This document shows, one piece after another, positions 34,675 through 46,184 of a stretch of DNA of 64,000 bases. Each line of letters begins with the position of its first letter. The stretch's first letter is position 1. The notes under the pieces are model-generated. The model ran no database searches, was not told the origin of the DNA, and saw only the letters and a program-made list of their open reading frames with translations. The position numbers and the translations under genes were made by a program. The DNA is from Dryococelus australis (Eukaryota; Arthropoda; Insecta; Phasmatodea; Phasmatidae), in assembly GCA_029891345.1 (NCBI GenBank), contig CM057009.1, positions 303,429,166 through 303,493,165 of the forward strand. Direction: 5' to 3'.

Positions 34675-35613
34675 TTAAATACCCAGACCAGTTATACAAA
34701 ATTGAAATTTGTTATGGGGAAGAGCTTTAGTCAACACATGTGCTACTTGGTTGTGAGAGTCTACATACACCTGTTTCAGTACTTTATGATGCAAAAGATC
34801 TTTAACAAAGTAATGCTTCACACTTACATGTTTTGAGCATTTAGTCTCAAATGTGGTAACCATTTTAATATAAGATTGATTATCTTCATATAACACAAAC
34901 TGTACATCTGACACACACATTATTTCTATCAAAAGCGTACCCACAAACAGCCATTCAGCTGCTGCAGAGGCTAACACAATGTATTCTGCCTCAGTACTGG
35001 AAAGGCCCACACATGGCTGTTTTTTACTCATACAAATTACATTGTTGCTAAAAACTCTAATAAAAAAACCTGTTACACTCTTCCTGTAGTGTAGGTAATT
35101 GGCAAAATCAGCATAGACAAATGAATTGACAACTGTACCATTAGATCTGCCATACTGCAAAAACAAATCTTTAGTTTTATTGAGATATCTGAAAACATGC
35201 TTGAAGTAAATAGTGTCATAGCAGTTTTGAAACTTGCTAAAGTACGATACCGGAAAACTTAAAAAAGGCCTACTGCCCATCATGAGATACATAAGGGACC
35301 CTATGAGCTCCCTATAAGGAAATCCTTTCCTACATGAAGCACTTGGTTCATAATGCAATTTTGGTTGCATAGGGATAGCAGAATATTTACATTAAGTCAT
35401 GTTGAATTTACTCAAAACCTTGTCAAGTAACTTCCTCTGGCTAATTTGCATTGTGTTACCATGGCAACTAATTTAATTGAATGTGCCTTTGTTAATATAC
35501 ATTTCCTTCACTTAAAACTCTTTCATCAGCCTGTCTTTAAGCCATGATATTGCTTGTTTACCATCTGAAAAAAATCATTAAATCATCTAGATGTACTAGA
35601 ATACAGAGAGTGC
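34675..35613 (-). pseudogene. Copia reverse transcriptase, second half, and RNase H
   Basis: After the LINE the RT resumes with CILVHLDDLMI (a damaged YVDD motif, about 35,570-35,600), then AISWLKDRLM and SYLTRF..-like remnants, and an open 231-residue frame (34,675-35,370): FPYRELIGSLMYLM, the RNase H part with SFVYADFANYLHYRKSVTGF, KKQPCVGLSSTEAEYI, LYEDNQSYIKM and KHYFVKDLLHHKVL. Family order is intact. The Asp-Asp of the RNase H site reads YADFAN, so one residue may be changed. Confidence 0.9.
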
Positions 35614-35622
35614 CTTTCATAA

Positions 35623-36832
35623 ACAAACATACATACATACACTCGCAATTAGGCTACCGCCCGGTGGCGAGCTCTCTCAACTCTCCTTCACCCAACCAAC
35701 TCCTTTTCCACTCCCTTCCTGAATTTACCAACCCCTCTCACAGATACCAATTCCTCCCTCAACACATTCCACTCCCTCACAGACCTCACAAGCATGGACT
35801 GCCTACCCCGCTCCGTTCTCCTCCACACCCTCTGAAGCTTCTCACTGTTGTTTCCTTTTCCCCTAAACACCCCCTTACTTAGCTTGCAGTGTAGCCCTCC
35901 CCATCCTCCCTCTTCATTCACCATCCTGTACATCCTGACTAACCGTTCAATTTTCCTCCTGTCCTTCAATGAGCTCCACCCCATTTCTTTCATCATCACT
36001 GATTGCCTATAGTTCCCTTCTTCCTTATCATCCTGCCCTTGCCTTCTCCACCTACCCTTCACCCATCTTGCTGCCTTTCTCTGCACCTTTTCCAGTTCTC
36101 ATACCTCCACCTCCACGTCCCATACTGCTGCAGCATATTCTAACATTGGCCGTACCATTGTGCCATACGCCTTCTCCTTCACCTCACAGCTGACTCCATT
36201 CAGCACCCTTCCCAGCATACCCAGAGCCCTTCTTCCCTTTGCTACCACCCTCTGTACCTGTTTTTTCCACCTGAGGTCTGCCTGCAGTACAATCCCTAGA
36301 TACTTATATTCTACTGCTTCTTCTATCTCTTGTCCCTCCCATCTGTACATGTCCCTGCTTATCATCTTCTTCCTTGTGAACCTCACTACCTTAGTTTTTC
36401 TTACATTTATCTTCATTTTATTTTTTCTGGTCCACAACCATATCTTATCAATGTCCGCCTGCAAATTTCTGCCCCCCTCTCCCACCTCAGCATATACAAC
36501 ACAATCATCTGCAAACAATCTGATTGTCCCCTAATCCTCAAACCCATGTCATTTACCATTATGGTAAATAACAAAGGACCCAGCACGCTTCCCTGTGGTA
36601 CCCCTGACGTAACCTCCTCTTCCTCCGATATTGCCTCCCACACTTTCACCCTCTGCCTTTGCCCCCTTAGAAAGTCCCCTATCCATTCCACTACCCTCCT
36701 GTCTGGTATCAGCACCTCCACTTTCCTCATCAATGTTCCATGGGGCACCTTATCGAATGTCTTCTCAAAATCTATGAAGCATTGGTCTACATTCGACCAT
36801 ACAATACCCATCTCACATAAGGTTTGCTCAAA
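35623..36832 (-). mobile_element. 5'-truncated LINE inserted in Copia RT
   Basis: The minus strand carries the 3' part of a non-LTR RT: FIDFEKTFDKVPHGTL, TSGVPQGSVLGPLLF (36,413-36,810), then FADDCVVYAEV, INVRKTKVVRFTRKK, YKYLGIVLQADLRW (36,099-36,518) and QRKAARWVKGR (35,688-36,086). It ends in a GTATG repeat tail (35,623-35,645). Imperfect target duplications lie at 35,614-35,622 (CTTTCATAA) and 36,833-36,840 (CTTTATAA). Motifs fit the CR1/L2/Jockey group; I cannot choose among them. Truncation removes the N-terminal RT and endonuclease. Confidence 0.9.
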
Positions 36833-36840
36833 CTTTATAA

Positions 36841-37697
36841 CCAGCATTGAGGACACTGTTTCAACCTATACAATGACTTAATTAGTTTACAAACAATGTT
36901 ACCATCATAAAGTTCCAAGTTTACACCCACAGGCACTTTCATGTAGACTGGCTCATCAAGATAACTATACAAAAACACGCACTTCACATCCAGCTGATCC
37001 ATAGACCATCCTTTCTGTACTGCAAGTGAAAGAAGGATTCTGAATGTTGTCATCCTGGCAACAGGTGCATAAATCTCTTCCTCTGTCTTGGATCCCTGGA
37101 AGCAGCCTCATGCAACCAGTCTGGCCTTCTTCACTATCTCCCCCTTGACTTCTTTTTCTGAAAACACCCACTTGGAGTCAATTACCTCTACATTTGGTGG
37201 ACATTCTATCAACGCCCATGTGTTGTTTTTCTCAAGTGATGCTACCTCTTCTTGTATGGCATTCAACCACATTTCCCGGTCAGGACTTTCTTCTACATCT
37301 GTCATATACTGGGGAATATCACACAAGAGACTGGCACAGCATAATGCATATGTACAATATCGTAGTCTTCATACCATTTAGGGGCTGCCCTTAACTCGTG
37401 TGGATTTTCTAGTACTTCCATTAGGTTGAGATATGACTTCACTGTCTCTTGAACCTTCCCCTGAGGGTGTGATGTTTTGATCATGTGATTTGGTATCCTC
37501 ACCTTCTGTGTCCCATTTAGCTGACTCTTGAACATCTTGTTTCGGGTTATCAACCTCCTTAAACATCCCGTCCTTTGATGAGCTTGAGTCCCTGGCTTCA
37601 CATTTTCACCCTCCAGGAATAATACATACCCGGATACCACAATTTTCTTTTGACCAACATCAATAAGACTGTTCACATTCGATACATATGCCATCAT
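36841..37697 (-). pseudogene. Copia integrase tail and reverse transcriptase, first half
   Basis: Frames at 37,302-37,697 (VNSLIDVGQKKIVVSGYVLF, linker) and 37,108-37,326 (WLNAIQEEVASLEKNNTWALI, SKWVFSEKE) are the start of the Copia RT, followed by 36,841-37,053 (WSMDQLDVKCVFLYSYLDEPV, SLYRLKQCPQCW). The RT is cut after CPQCW by the LINE insertion and resumes at 35,613. Confidence 0.88.
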
Positions 37698-37956
37698 GAT
37701 TCATTTTTTACACCTTTTCTTTAACTTGCCTATAGGTTGATTATTTTCAGCAAATGATTTACATCCAAACAGTTTTATTTTACTGACCTCATACTCATAC
37801 CACAACTCAGTAGGTACATCATTAGTCCCTCGAGGGGTTCAATTGTAAAGGTAAGCTGCTGTTCGAATAGCCTCCCCCATTCATACCGTGGTAAATTTCG
37901 TATAATATACCTTGCTTTATTTCATTGAGTGCTATTCATTCTCTCACATTTACCAT

Positions 37957-38439
37957 TTAGTTGTGATGTGAAAACAGGGGTGTATTCCAATTCAATACCC
38001 CAGTCTTGAAGTACTTTGACGAATATTTGCCACCATTTTCACAGCGAATTATACTAACTTTGAAACCATCTCCAGAAAATTTCCACTCAGCTCCTTCAAC
38101 ATAATGTCTCAGCTTTTCGTGAGCCTCATCTTTAGTTTTCAAAAGGTAAACAACTGTGAAATTGGAAAACCCATCAATGATGGTTTGGAAGTATTTAAAA
38201 CCATCACATGTAGTTGGAGTAATTGGCCCATACACATCACAAGAAATAACTTCCAGTGGTCTACTTCCTCTGAGACAATAAGACTTAGGCTGCCTATCCA
38301 TTTTCCTTTCCAGACAAGTTATACAATCTTCAACACCATTTATACCTTTGATACCCATCTTCTCCTTCAATTTACGCATTGCTTCATTACAGGGGTGCCC
38401 CATTTTTTCATGCCATGCTATATTGGCCATTGCACTTTT
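37957..38439 (-). pseudogene. Copia GAG-pre-integrase and integrase core
   Basis: Immediately after the hAT insertion the minus strand continues the Copia frame: HEKMGHPCNEAMRKL, CITCLERKMDRQP (zinc-binding head), then the core with ISCDVYGPI, FSNFTVVYLLKTKDEA and RCENGGKYSS. The third region (37,700-37,950) is decayed but keeps PAEAWNS-like remnants and the step to KLKVWG-like text. Catalytic D and D are present in DVYGP and DGF/ENG form; the usual DNG is ENG. Confidence 0.85.
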
Positions 38440-38689
38440 CAGTGGCGTAGCAAGGTCAGGTGTTACCCGGTGCAGAAAGTTTCTTGCCCCCCCCCCCCCT
38501 TTTTTTTTTCCACCCAAAAAATGAAATTATTAAAAGAAGGAAAAATAAGATACAGTTGCAAGTGTCGTTTTCTGGCTTATTTACTGAACATTGTGAGCAT
38601 GCACATAAAACCATTTTTCCTTACTTTGTTCTCTGGAAATTTTGAAATTACATCATAAAAATCAATTCCTTCCACTACTTTGTTTTCAA

Positions 38690-40232
38690 TTGACAGATGG
38701 CTAAGCCAGAGAACCTAGTGTGACTCACAGAGGACCTAAGATAACTCTTGATTAATTTTAGTTTAGAAAAACTCCACTCACATTATGCTAGTGAAACACA
38801 TAACGTTAACAAGAATCTTAAGTGGCTGTCTGCTTGGAGATATTTCCGCGTTTGAGGGACGTATGATTTATAGTTTGGTAAAAGAAACCTGATTTTAAAA
38901 CACACTGCAAGTCTGCAACGTAGTTCGGGCACCAGGCAGGTGGGCCCCTGGCTAAAGTCAGTTGTGGTTCAGAATCTGAAAGTCCATATTCAACAATAAA
39001 CTATAAAAATCTTAAAGATGACCGTTCAAGAGAATCTTCTTTTGAATCTTCAGCAGCTTGTAGATGTCTTCTTAGTAGTGGAATCTCTCTTAGGAGACCA
39101 TCTTCAGAAAGTTAATCATAATGTTAAATGTGATGCCTGAGGGGCATATCTGAGTCCATGAGGGATGGAGGTCTTAATAAAAATATAATAACTTAATTTA
39201 AATTCTACTTTATTCACGGAGCTATTATTTACAGCATTAAATTATCTGTCTCCACTATTACTCTTTGTATCTGACAGTGAGTGCAGAATTTAATGTCTAT
39301 TTCAACTCTAATTAACACCCTTCTTTATTGATTCTGTTTGGTTACAGTCAATTAAATCATACTCATTATTACCACGTGTTCAGTATATCTGTTGTCACCA
39401 TTTGTAATGTATTTCACTCACGCATCTAGTCCAATAGTCCAGCCTGCCAGCCGCACTCTTCTCTGCTTGATACCCGCAGTCACAGAATTCCCTTTCACTG
39501 GGTACTTCTCTCGCTGCGCTTCTTCTATCGCTCGGAACTCAGCCACTCATTTACTCATAAACTCCACAGTTGAGAGGTCTCTCACACTTTTATACCATTG
39601 GCCCTGAACATCCGGAAGGTTCAACACACCCCGAGTAACATTGAGAGAACTAGGTTATTACTCCAGAGTATTCTTCAGATCCATGCAGAAATAAATACAA
39701 CCAGGGTCAGCAGTGCACCTTGCTATAGGATTGTCATGTCAGCTCTCTTTCTGTAACAGATATGCGGCCACCAACCTATCGCTCGCCTGTTCATTAAAAA
39801 CAATTGTTTGCTTCCTGCTACCGTTATTATATAACTGCTGACCTTCAATTCCATTCGCGTGAGATGCTAAGCAGCGAGCACGTAACAATAATTTACAACT
39901 AAGTTTTTTATTAACTGTGTAAGTTCGCCTTCTGAAGTTGTGAGCAGATTCTTGGGTTCGAGGACTGCAAACCGAGCCAATATACTTTACATTTCTTTGC
40001 GGCGAGTGTCATTTTCTTGATAGTAAAACCTGTCAATAAACTCCAACATTGATCTTTTCAATTCCTCATGCAACGTGAGTGGTACATCTTGAGCCTTTTC
40101 TCCAGACATAATTTTCTTATTTCTGGTGGTTCTTCTCTTCAATAGAGTAACATCCATCTCTTCACAAGTGTTTTTTGCAAACTGCAGTGCTAGATTCATG
40201 ACATCATTTCTTTTGTCTTTCAAAAAGATTGT
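38690..40232 (-). pseudogene. hAT/ZMYM1-type transposase remnant
   Basis: 39,987-40,223 encodes KRNDVMNLALQFAKNTCEEM, TRNKKIMSGEKAQDVPL and LEFIDRFYYQEND, the central part of ZMYM1-like hAT transposases. The frame continues to SEGELTQLIKNLVVNY at 39,890-39,960, is interrupted by the solo LTR, and resumes at 39,115 with LSEDGLLREIPLLRRHLQAA and FIVEYGLSDSEPQLT. The N-terminal half (TTF-type zinc finger and first catalytic part) is missing or unrecognisable. Several stops. Confidence 0.82.
39122..39887 (-). repeat. Solo LTR (766 bp) inside the hAT element
   Basis: It starts TGTTAAATG and ends CACGTAACA, with a 5-bp inverted end pair, and is flanked by 4-bp copies ATAA (39,118-39,121 and 39,888-39,891). 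On the minus strand it has a TATAAAAG (about 39,584-39,592) and an AATAAA near 39,212-39,217, in promoter-then-polyA order. Removal restores the transposase reading across NLVVNY and the LSEDGLL block. Ends of TGTTA type suggest Gypsy or BEL origin. Confidence 0.85.
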
Positions 40233-41440
40233 TACGCCCCTTTAGGGCATATCAGGGCTAAAGGAAGGCAAGGAGAAGGATTCGCGCCATTAAAAAAATC
40301 AAGAAAGCATGGACATAAAAATTCCAAAATCAATACAAATATATTGAAGCCCATCTATGTATAATCACCAAGAACAACAACTTTGCAAATTTATTTGAAA
40401 AATATAAAATGCATCTGTAAATTTCTGTCGCTTGCTACCAATCAGTGAACTAGAGGAAGGAGAGAACACACATGCACTGGAACAAACAGAAAAACAACAA
40501 TATAAATATATCCTGAGAAATCACCCAACCTGACTAAACACTTGTGAAATCCCATTAAAAAAAGGTAAAATGACTCCATGAGTAAAGCAAGCACCATTAC
40601 AAACTATAAAAGTAAAAGTACACCTAATAATTCACTAAAAGGTACGACTTGGAATACTAATTTCAATAATACCATTGCGAAGGAGCAAAAATCCTCATTA
40701 CACTTAACCATGAGCATAAAGGCACGCCATAAACTATCCCCTAAACTCCTTGGCATTAAAATTCTTTTGGCATATCGTAGTCCAGGAGACCATTCCTGCA
40801 GCATGTAAAAAAAAAAAAAAACGCAAGAATTCACCTCTTACAAACATTCCCATAAAGTATCATACTGAAAATTCACACAAGCAAAACAGTGAAGTAACAC
40901 TTCCCTACAAAAATCCATATACACAAAAATTGCTAAAAAAAACATTACTAAAAGGAAACTCTACCCCCAGCATATGCAACTACTTCTTTCATTGCAATAC
41001 TTAACTTGAGTAGTACTCATATTACGCGAAAATGCTTCTAGCATGCTGAAGCCCCGAAGTAGGAAGTGGTGTAGACATGATCTATCGTGCAACTCGAAGA
41101 GGAACACTGCACACTTGCTCGGGCTGGGGACGAACATTTATACGCGAAAAAGGGGCTCGGGAAGGTTAAGGACGTGATGGGAATAGCAGAGAGGTGCATG
41201 GAAGGTGCCAGAGTGTGCAAGGCTGAACTCATTGCCAGTAGTAGCCACCAGACAGTGCTCGGCCGTTCCAGGAGCACCATGTGCCTCTCTTCGGTACAGC
41301 TCAGCGCTTGGAAGCGTTCAGATGTGCACCACCCCTTGGGAAGGGGAGGGGGGCAGAAAAACAAAGTACCTTTTTCTGCAGCAACAATTTTGCGTCTTCA
41401 AATAGTAACCCTTCTTCAAACAAAATAACAGTTTATTAAT
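40233..41440. other. Unassigned interior of the hAT element
   Basis: From 40,233 (TGTTACGCCCC) the transposase frame is lost. On the minus strand near 41,132-41,145 there is CGCGTATAAATG in a GC-rich block, like an LTR promoter, and TGTTACG resembles an LTR start, so a further LTR is possible. I could not find a matching end with target duplication. Confidence 0.35.
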
Positions 41441-41621
41441 CTGGGCTATCAAATACAGGTGTGGCAAATCACTCCCTCAGTAATGACACCCGGGGCGGCC
41501 CGCACCCCTCACACACCACTACCTCCGCCGCTGGTACTATTCTGTAAAGTGATTAATTCCAAAACATATATCTTCCCAATTATTTTTACCTTGATAATTG
41601 TAACGCCATTCCTCGTAATTG

Positions 41622-42524
41622 TCATATGTCTATCACCAAAAGTTGTATAATATCCTGATTTACAACCTTTGAAATAGATAAAAGATTGTATTTGAAATTT
41701 TCTACAAGTAACACATTCTGTAGAGTACACTGGTCAAATACTATGGTTCCCCTCTCGATAGCAACAACCATAAATGATCCATCAGCAACAACTATAGAAG
41801 TTGGCACATCTAATGTTTCTATATTGGTCATGAATTGCCTAACTGAAGCATTCACTAAATGTTCGGATGCACCAGAATCACATGTAAAGCGTATACCAGA
41901 GTCATTACCACAGCTTCTACTTACAATTTTGTTGTCACCATACAACGAAGCCATAAATACCATACTTATGTACTCAACTTCGATGATGCTTGCCCTTTGT
42001 TGTCCTCTGCCACGTCCTCGTGAGCCTCTGCTGGGTCCTGGAGCACCTCTTCTGGGTTCTGGAGCTCTTCTGCTGGATCCTAGAGCGCCTCTACCCCACT
42101 CACGGCCTGGTTCGCCTCTTATTCTCCAACAATTTATCTTCTTATTTCCCAGAATTCCACTATTATAACACTTAAGCTGATTCTTCACCATAAAGACATT
42201 ATCGCCCTGGCTATCTCTGCATTTTTCAATATTTAGATTAACCCTCTTATTATGTTCCTCTAACTATCTCTCTTTAATGTCATTAAATACCAACTTGTCA
42301 CTATATATCTCAATTGCAGTAACTAACTCCTTATAACTATTGGGTAGTGTCATCAACAACTGACAAGTCAAAGTTTCTTCATCAATGATCACGCCTATTA
42401 ACTTCAACGCTCGTACAATGCGTTCAAACTCAGCAATGTGGTGTTCCAAATTTCCACCTTCCTTAAGTGTTAACAGGAATAATTTTTTCCGCAAAAACAA
42501 GTGTGAGCTAACTAATTTCCTCAT
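41622..42524 (-). pseudogene. Copia gag, zinc knuckle and protease
   Basis: 42,264-42,524 is the gag part (LKEGGNLEHHIAEFERIVRAL, DEETLTCQLLMTLPNSYKEL). The knuckle region follows (KCYNSGILGNKKINCW, about 42,130-42,180), with the second Cys as Ser and the His as Asn, so zinc binding is lost. An Arg/Gly/Pro-rich linker leads to the aspartic protease (CDSGASEHLV at about 41,865-41,895, then VVADGSF and NLLSISKV). A shift separates gag and protease. Then the frame runs into the hAT insertion at 41,533. Confidence 0.88.
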
Positions 42525-42859
42525 ATAAATACCTTTCAGATCGTTTTTGGAGTCTTAAATTCCTTAATGTGCTCCAACTACGAGTCCTGCTATTCTACAG
42601 AGGATAATGTGAACTGCCAATTTTTCAGCTTTATTCAACGTGTCTACCACTTTCTCTAATAGCCTTTCTTGAACCTGATCGGTAAAATTTATAGTTAATT
42701 AATCCTCTCTCCACCAAGATTTCTTCAAATTCTATTTCAATGAAATCACAGCATTCATTTTTGTCTAGTTACACCTGCAAACAGTATAACTAATTGTTAA
42801 AACCTACACTGTCAAATATTCCAAGCTTTTGAATGTCGTCTCCCATCTCGGCCATTTGT

Positions 42860-42875
42860 GCTGGGCCCATAACCC
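42860..42875 (-). promoter_or_regulatory. Copia primer-binding site (initiator tRNA-Met anticodon arm)
   Basis: The minus strand reads GGGTTATGGGCCCAGC one base after the LTR end. This is complementary to the anticodon stem-loop of initiator tRNA-Met, the internal half-tRNA primer known from Drosophila copia, rather than to a tRNA 3' end. Confidence 0.8.
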
Positions 42876-42876
42876 T

Positions 42877-43106
42877 TGTTATATTAAATGATGAATCACT
42901 AGATGCAGTCAGTGGTTATAACTCACATATATACTATTAATCACTTGGCAGCTCTACATACACGCTATACAAACACTTGTCCTTCCATTTCAGTATATAC
43001 ATACTGAACACAACTACTGCCTGACACATATACAACACTTTTTGCCAACCTGTAAAAGTTAAATGTTACAACACAACCATACACATCAAAATTGCCCTTT
43101 TCAACA
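42877..43106 (-). repeat. 5' LTR of the Copia element
   Basis: On the minus strand it starts TGTTGAAAAGG and ends ATATAACA, and is 230 bp long. Divergence from the 3' LTR is substantial, so the insertion is not recent. Confidence 0.88.
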
Positions 43107-43209
43107 ATATTTACTAACACTTGATGTTGTTGGGTGAGACACAAAGACCAATAAATGCACTGTTTATGTACTGACACTACACTTTGAGACTCAGGGATCT
43201 CAGGGATGC

Positions 43210-44362
43210 TGTGGGTTCTATGTGTTCATCTCACCCCTGCGTACTTAAAAAACACTTTTCAATTATAAACATTTCACTTTTGAACACTAGGAGCAAGCTG
43301 GGTGTCAACACTACATGAAGACATAAGTTTACACTGGTGTGAGCGGGTTTATTTTATCTAAGTTGCACATTGTGCCAAATGAAAGTTTATGGTTACACTC
43401 AGACGTGACTAGCCAGTTCTGGTGGGTGATTCCCCCAACATGTTACTTAACTTGTGCACTCCTAGATAGATGATTTCTCCACAGTGTCTGAGAACACAGT
43501 CTCCACAAGGAAAGGGGTCTATGATGGACTATAGATTTTTCCTGGAGTCAGGACGTGGAGAATGAACATGAAAACATTACACGTGCATTTATTCTCGTCG
43601 GGACACGTACCCGAACCACTTGATGTCTGGCGACAGTCAATACACATAGCGGGTTAGGACAGAAAATAATACAGCCGTACAAAAAACACAAATATCACTG
43701 TATGAACATGGGGCACAACATGAATAGGCAAAATAAACACGCAGATGCATGAAAACAATCTTAGATCGCGTGGATGCAGCTGTGTGAAGTTCTTAGCAGA
43801 CCACATGTGCAGATGGAAATTGCATAAGTTTTACGTGAAAATCGATAAATTGTTACCGGACAAAATGAAAACGGCGTTAGGAAAATTTTCCTCTTTTATA
43901 TGCGAGCATACAAAAGCTCTTAGCGTGCCTGATGGGGGGAAAATCCCAACATATGAAAAGACCGCATGGTCATACACAAAAAGCATCAACATGAAAAATA
44001 CAAGAACCCTGTATTAAAACACTACATAGTACCCTGAAATTAATTATGGCGCACATGATATTACAAGAATTAGCCCTCTAAAAGTGTGGATGGCGCAGAT
44101 ACGGACTTGGCAGTAGCGAACCACGTGGCCGTAGGCGATGTGGCTGTAACACAATTAAACATAAGAAGAACCCTGAAATACATACATACAAATATCACCC
44201 TTCATATTGCTTGTAGCAATTAAGTAGAAGTTACAATTAAAAGCTCTAAACATGGGCGGATAGCACTTGATTCACAAGTTGCGCGGGCCACGTGGCCTCT
44301 CCAACATTCTCTCTCCTTATCTCGTTAAAGTTGAAAAAACCACAAGGTCTGCAAATTATTTA
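43210..44362 (-). repeat. Gypsy-type LTR, copy B (3' LTR, 5'-truncated)
   Basis: Diverged copy of 6967-8150 in the same orientation. Its 3' end is at 43,210 (minus strand ..GAACCCACA). It directly abuts a Gypsy integrase head at 44,368, so a deletion removed the integrase core, the polypurine tract and the LTR start. Confidence 0.7.
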
Positions 44363-44367
44363 GTTGG

Positions 44368-46180
44368 CTAGTAAAAATATTTCTGAACATTCCTCCACGT
44401 CTGTTCTGAATCCAGGTGACCATGTTCTAGGTTGTCATGTTCGTACTGCGTTACTACTTCACGTGTTTTCCTTGGTACATAGCACCACCATTTTCCACAA
44501 TTTCCGGGTGGTCTAACTTGTATTTCCCGGTCTACTACCCTCCAATGTTCCAAATACCTATCAGCGCAGTGTTTCCAGCGTTGTGCAGCATCTGGAAAAT
44601 TTTCTTGTGCGACGTGCACTTACTTAAAAACATCACGGACATTTAAAGAGACCAGTTCAGATGCATGTTTGGCAACAAAGTTCTGCAAGACAAGGGGTGG
44701 TGTTCCTGTTACTGGGGTGGTGTGGCAAGGTGGTAGTGCCTCCTCCCACTCGGAATCATCATTTACCATTATCTGCTGGCATGGGTTTCTGGACAGCTCA
44801 TCTGCGAGTTCGTTGGTTTCTCTGGCACATGTTCCCCCTGGAAGTCGAACTCTTGTAAAAACAAGGCACAGCATGCGAGTATGCTTTTACCATTGTGCAT
44901 TCTCTCTAACCAAACCAAGCATCTGCTGCCCGTTTTCAGGGTGAACTTTCTGCCTAGGAAATACGGCCTGTACTTTCATAGTACGTGAAGGGTCGCCAAA
45001 CACTCCTGCTAGTTTATGTGGTATTTTCTCTCTGCATGACCAAATTTTGCACTGTGGTAATTTATGACGTGTTTCTGTCCCTGTTCGCCAACTTGGTAGA
45101 GTACCGCTCCAATGCCCTCCTGGCTAGCATGTGTTTGCACAACAACCAGAAGTTCTGGGTTAAACCGAGCTAGTGGTTTACAGTTGTGAAAAGCAAGTTT
45201 GATTTCCTGAAATTACTTGTCTGTGTGAGGTGTCTACACAAATTTACACTTTTTTGACAAGAGCGTGGTTAGTGGTGCAGTAGTGACAGATAAATTAGGG
45301 ATAAATTCCTGCACGTAGTTTATTAACCCAAAAAATGTTCGCACTTGTTTCCGCAACATGCGGGTGGGTTTTTCCTGTATCTGTTGTAAATGGTGTGTTT
45401 CTGGTTCGTGTCTGTCCCCTAAGACATAGTGACCTAGAAAATTAATTTTGCTCATGCCTAGTTTACATTTGTCAATTTTACACATCAGTCTGTTACGTTC
45501 CAATCTCTCGAACACAAGGCTTAAGTGGTGCAGGTGTTCTTCCCAGCTATTTGACCAGACCAGTACATCCTCAAGATACGTCATCACAAAGTCTCCTATG
45601 TAACCGTCCAAGATGTGTACTATGAGGTTTTGGAAAGTAGCGGGAGCACATTTTAAACCAAATGGAATGGCAACAAATTGAAATCTCTGCCTATCAGGTG
45701 TTGTGAATGCGGTTTTCTTACGGTCTTGGGGGTGGATAGGCACTTGCCAAAATCCAGACTTGAGATCTAGTGACGTAAACACAGCATAGGGACCCTAGTG
45801 TTGACAAAGTGTCCTTGATGTTTATTACAGGAGGTAGCATATTTACTGTAATCTTGTTCAATGGGCAAAAGTTTACACAAAACCTCCATTCGCAGTCCTT
45901 TTTAGGAGCTAGGGTAGTGTCTGAATTATAGAGATTTTGCATGGATTCGATACCATTGTCACTCAACATCTCACATACCTGCTGGTTTATCACGTTCTAG
46001 AAGAAAATACCTGGCTCCTATGGCTTGGATCACACCAGGTCCTTGTGCATCGTGATGATGGTGTGCTTGGTGATGTCAGTACGCTGCAGCTTCCCCTCAG
46101 TGTGAAACACACCGGCATACTGGTCCAGCATATGCTGCATCCTTCTCTAGTAGTGTTCTGGCACTTTGTGCGAGAACTGC
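44368..46180 (-). pseudogene. Ty3/Gypsy pol remnant (RT, RNase H, integrase head)
   Basis: The minus strand starts in the linker before RT (GKLQRTDITKHTI, about 46,050-46,100), then RT (INQQVCEMLSDNGI, APKKDCEWRFCVNFCPLNKI at 45,718-45,993; FTSLDLKSGFWQVPIHPQD, VAIPFGLKCAPATFQ, and YLEDVLVWS, a changed YVDD, at 45,234-45,782). RNase H follows in broken frames (GAVLYQ-like, HYHSAKF.., LADELSRNP at 44,620-45,200), then the H2C2 integrase head (VPRKTREVVTQYEHDNLEHGH, 44,368-44,619). It ends at the LTR. Upstream of 46,180 it meets an oppositely oriented Gypsy fragment. Confidence 0.9.
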
Positions 46181-46184
46181 TCTA

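Larger units (their letters stand above)
38440..41533 (-). mobile_element. hAT-like transposon (ZMYM1-type) inserted in Copia
   Basis: The left end CAGTGGCGTAGCAAGG and the right end complement CAGCGGCGGAGGTAG are hAT-type terminal repeats. Flanking 8-bp copies GCACTTTT (38,432-38,439) and GTACTATT (41,534-41,541) match at six of eight positions. Removing the 3.09-kb insert joins the Copia frame across ..LITLQNST and KSAMANIAWHEKMGH. Near the left end is a C run followed by a T run (38,490-38,510). Within it lies a solo LTR. The 40,232-41,440 part is unassigned and may contain a further insertion. Confidence 0.88.
34434..43106 (-). mobile_element. Complete Ty1/Copia element with nested insertions
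   Basis: Both LTRs (34,434-34,652 and 42,877-43,106) and a perfect 5-bp target duplication ATATT (34,429-34,433 and 43,107-43,111) define the whole element. The minus strand reads LTR, primer site, gag with zinc knuckle, protease, integrase, RT, RNase H, polypurine tract, LTR: Copia order. It is split by a LINE at 35,623-36,832 and a hAT element at 38,440-41,533. Subtracting these and their duplications leaves about 4.35 kb, near the size of small Copia elements. The coding region has stops and shifts, so it is inactive. Confidence 0.92.

Noticed and set aside
40233..41440. A further LTR inside the hAT element (TGTTACG start, TATAAAT on the minus strand)
   Set aside because: No matching end with target duplication could be found by eye; left as unassigned.
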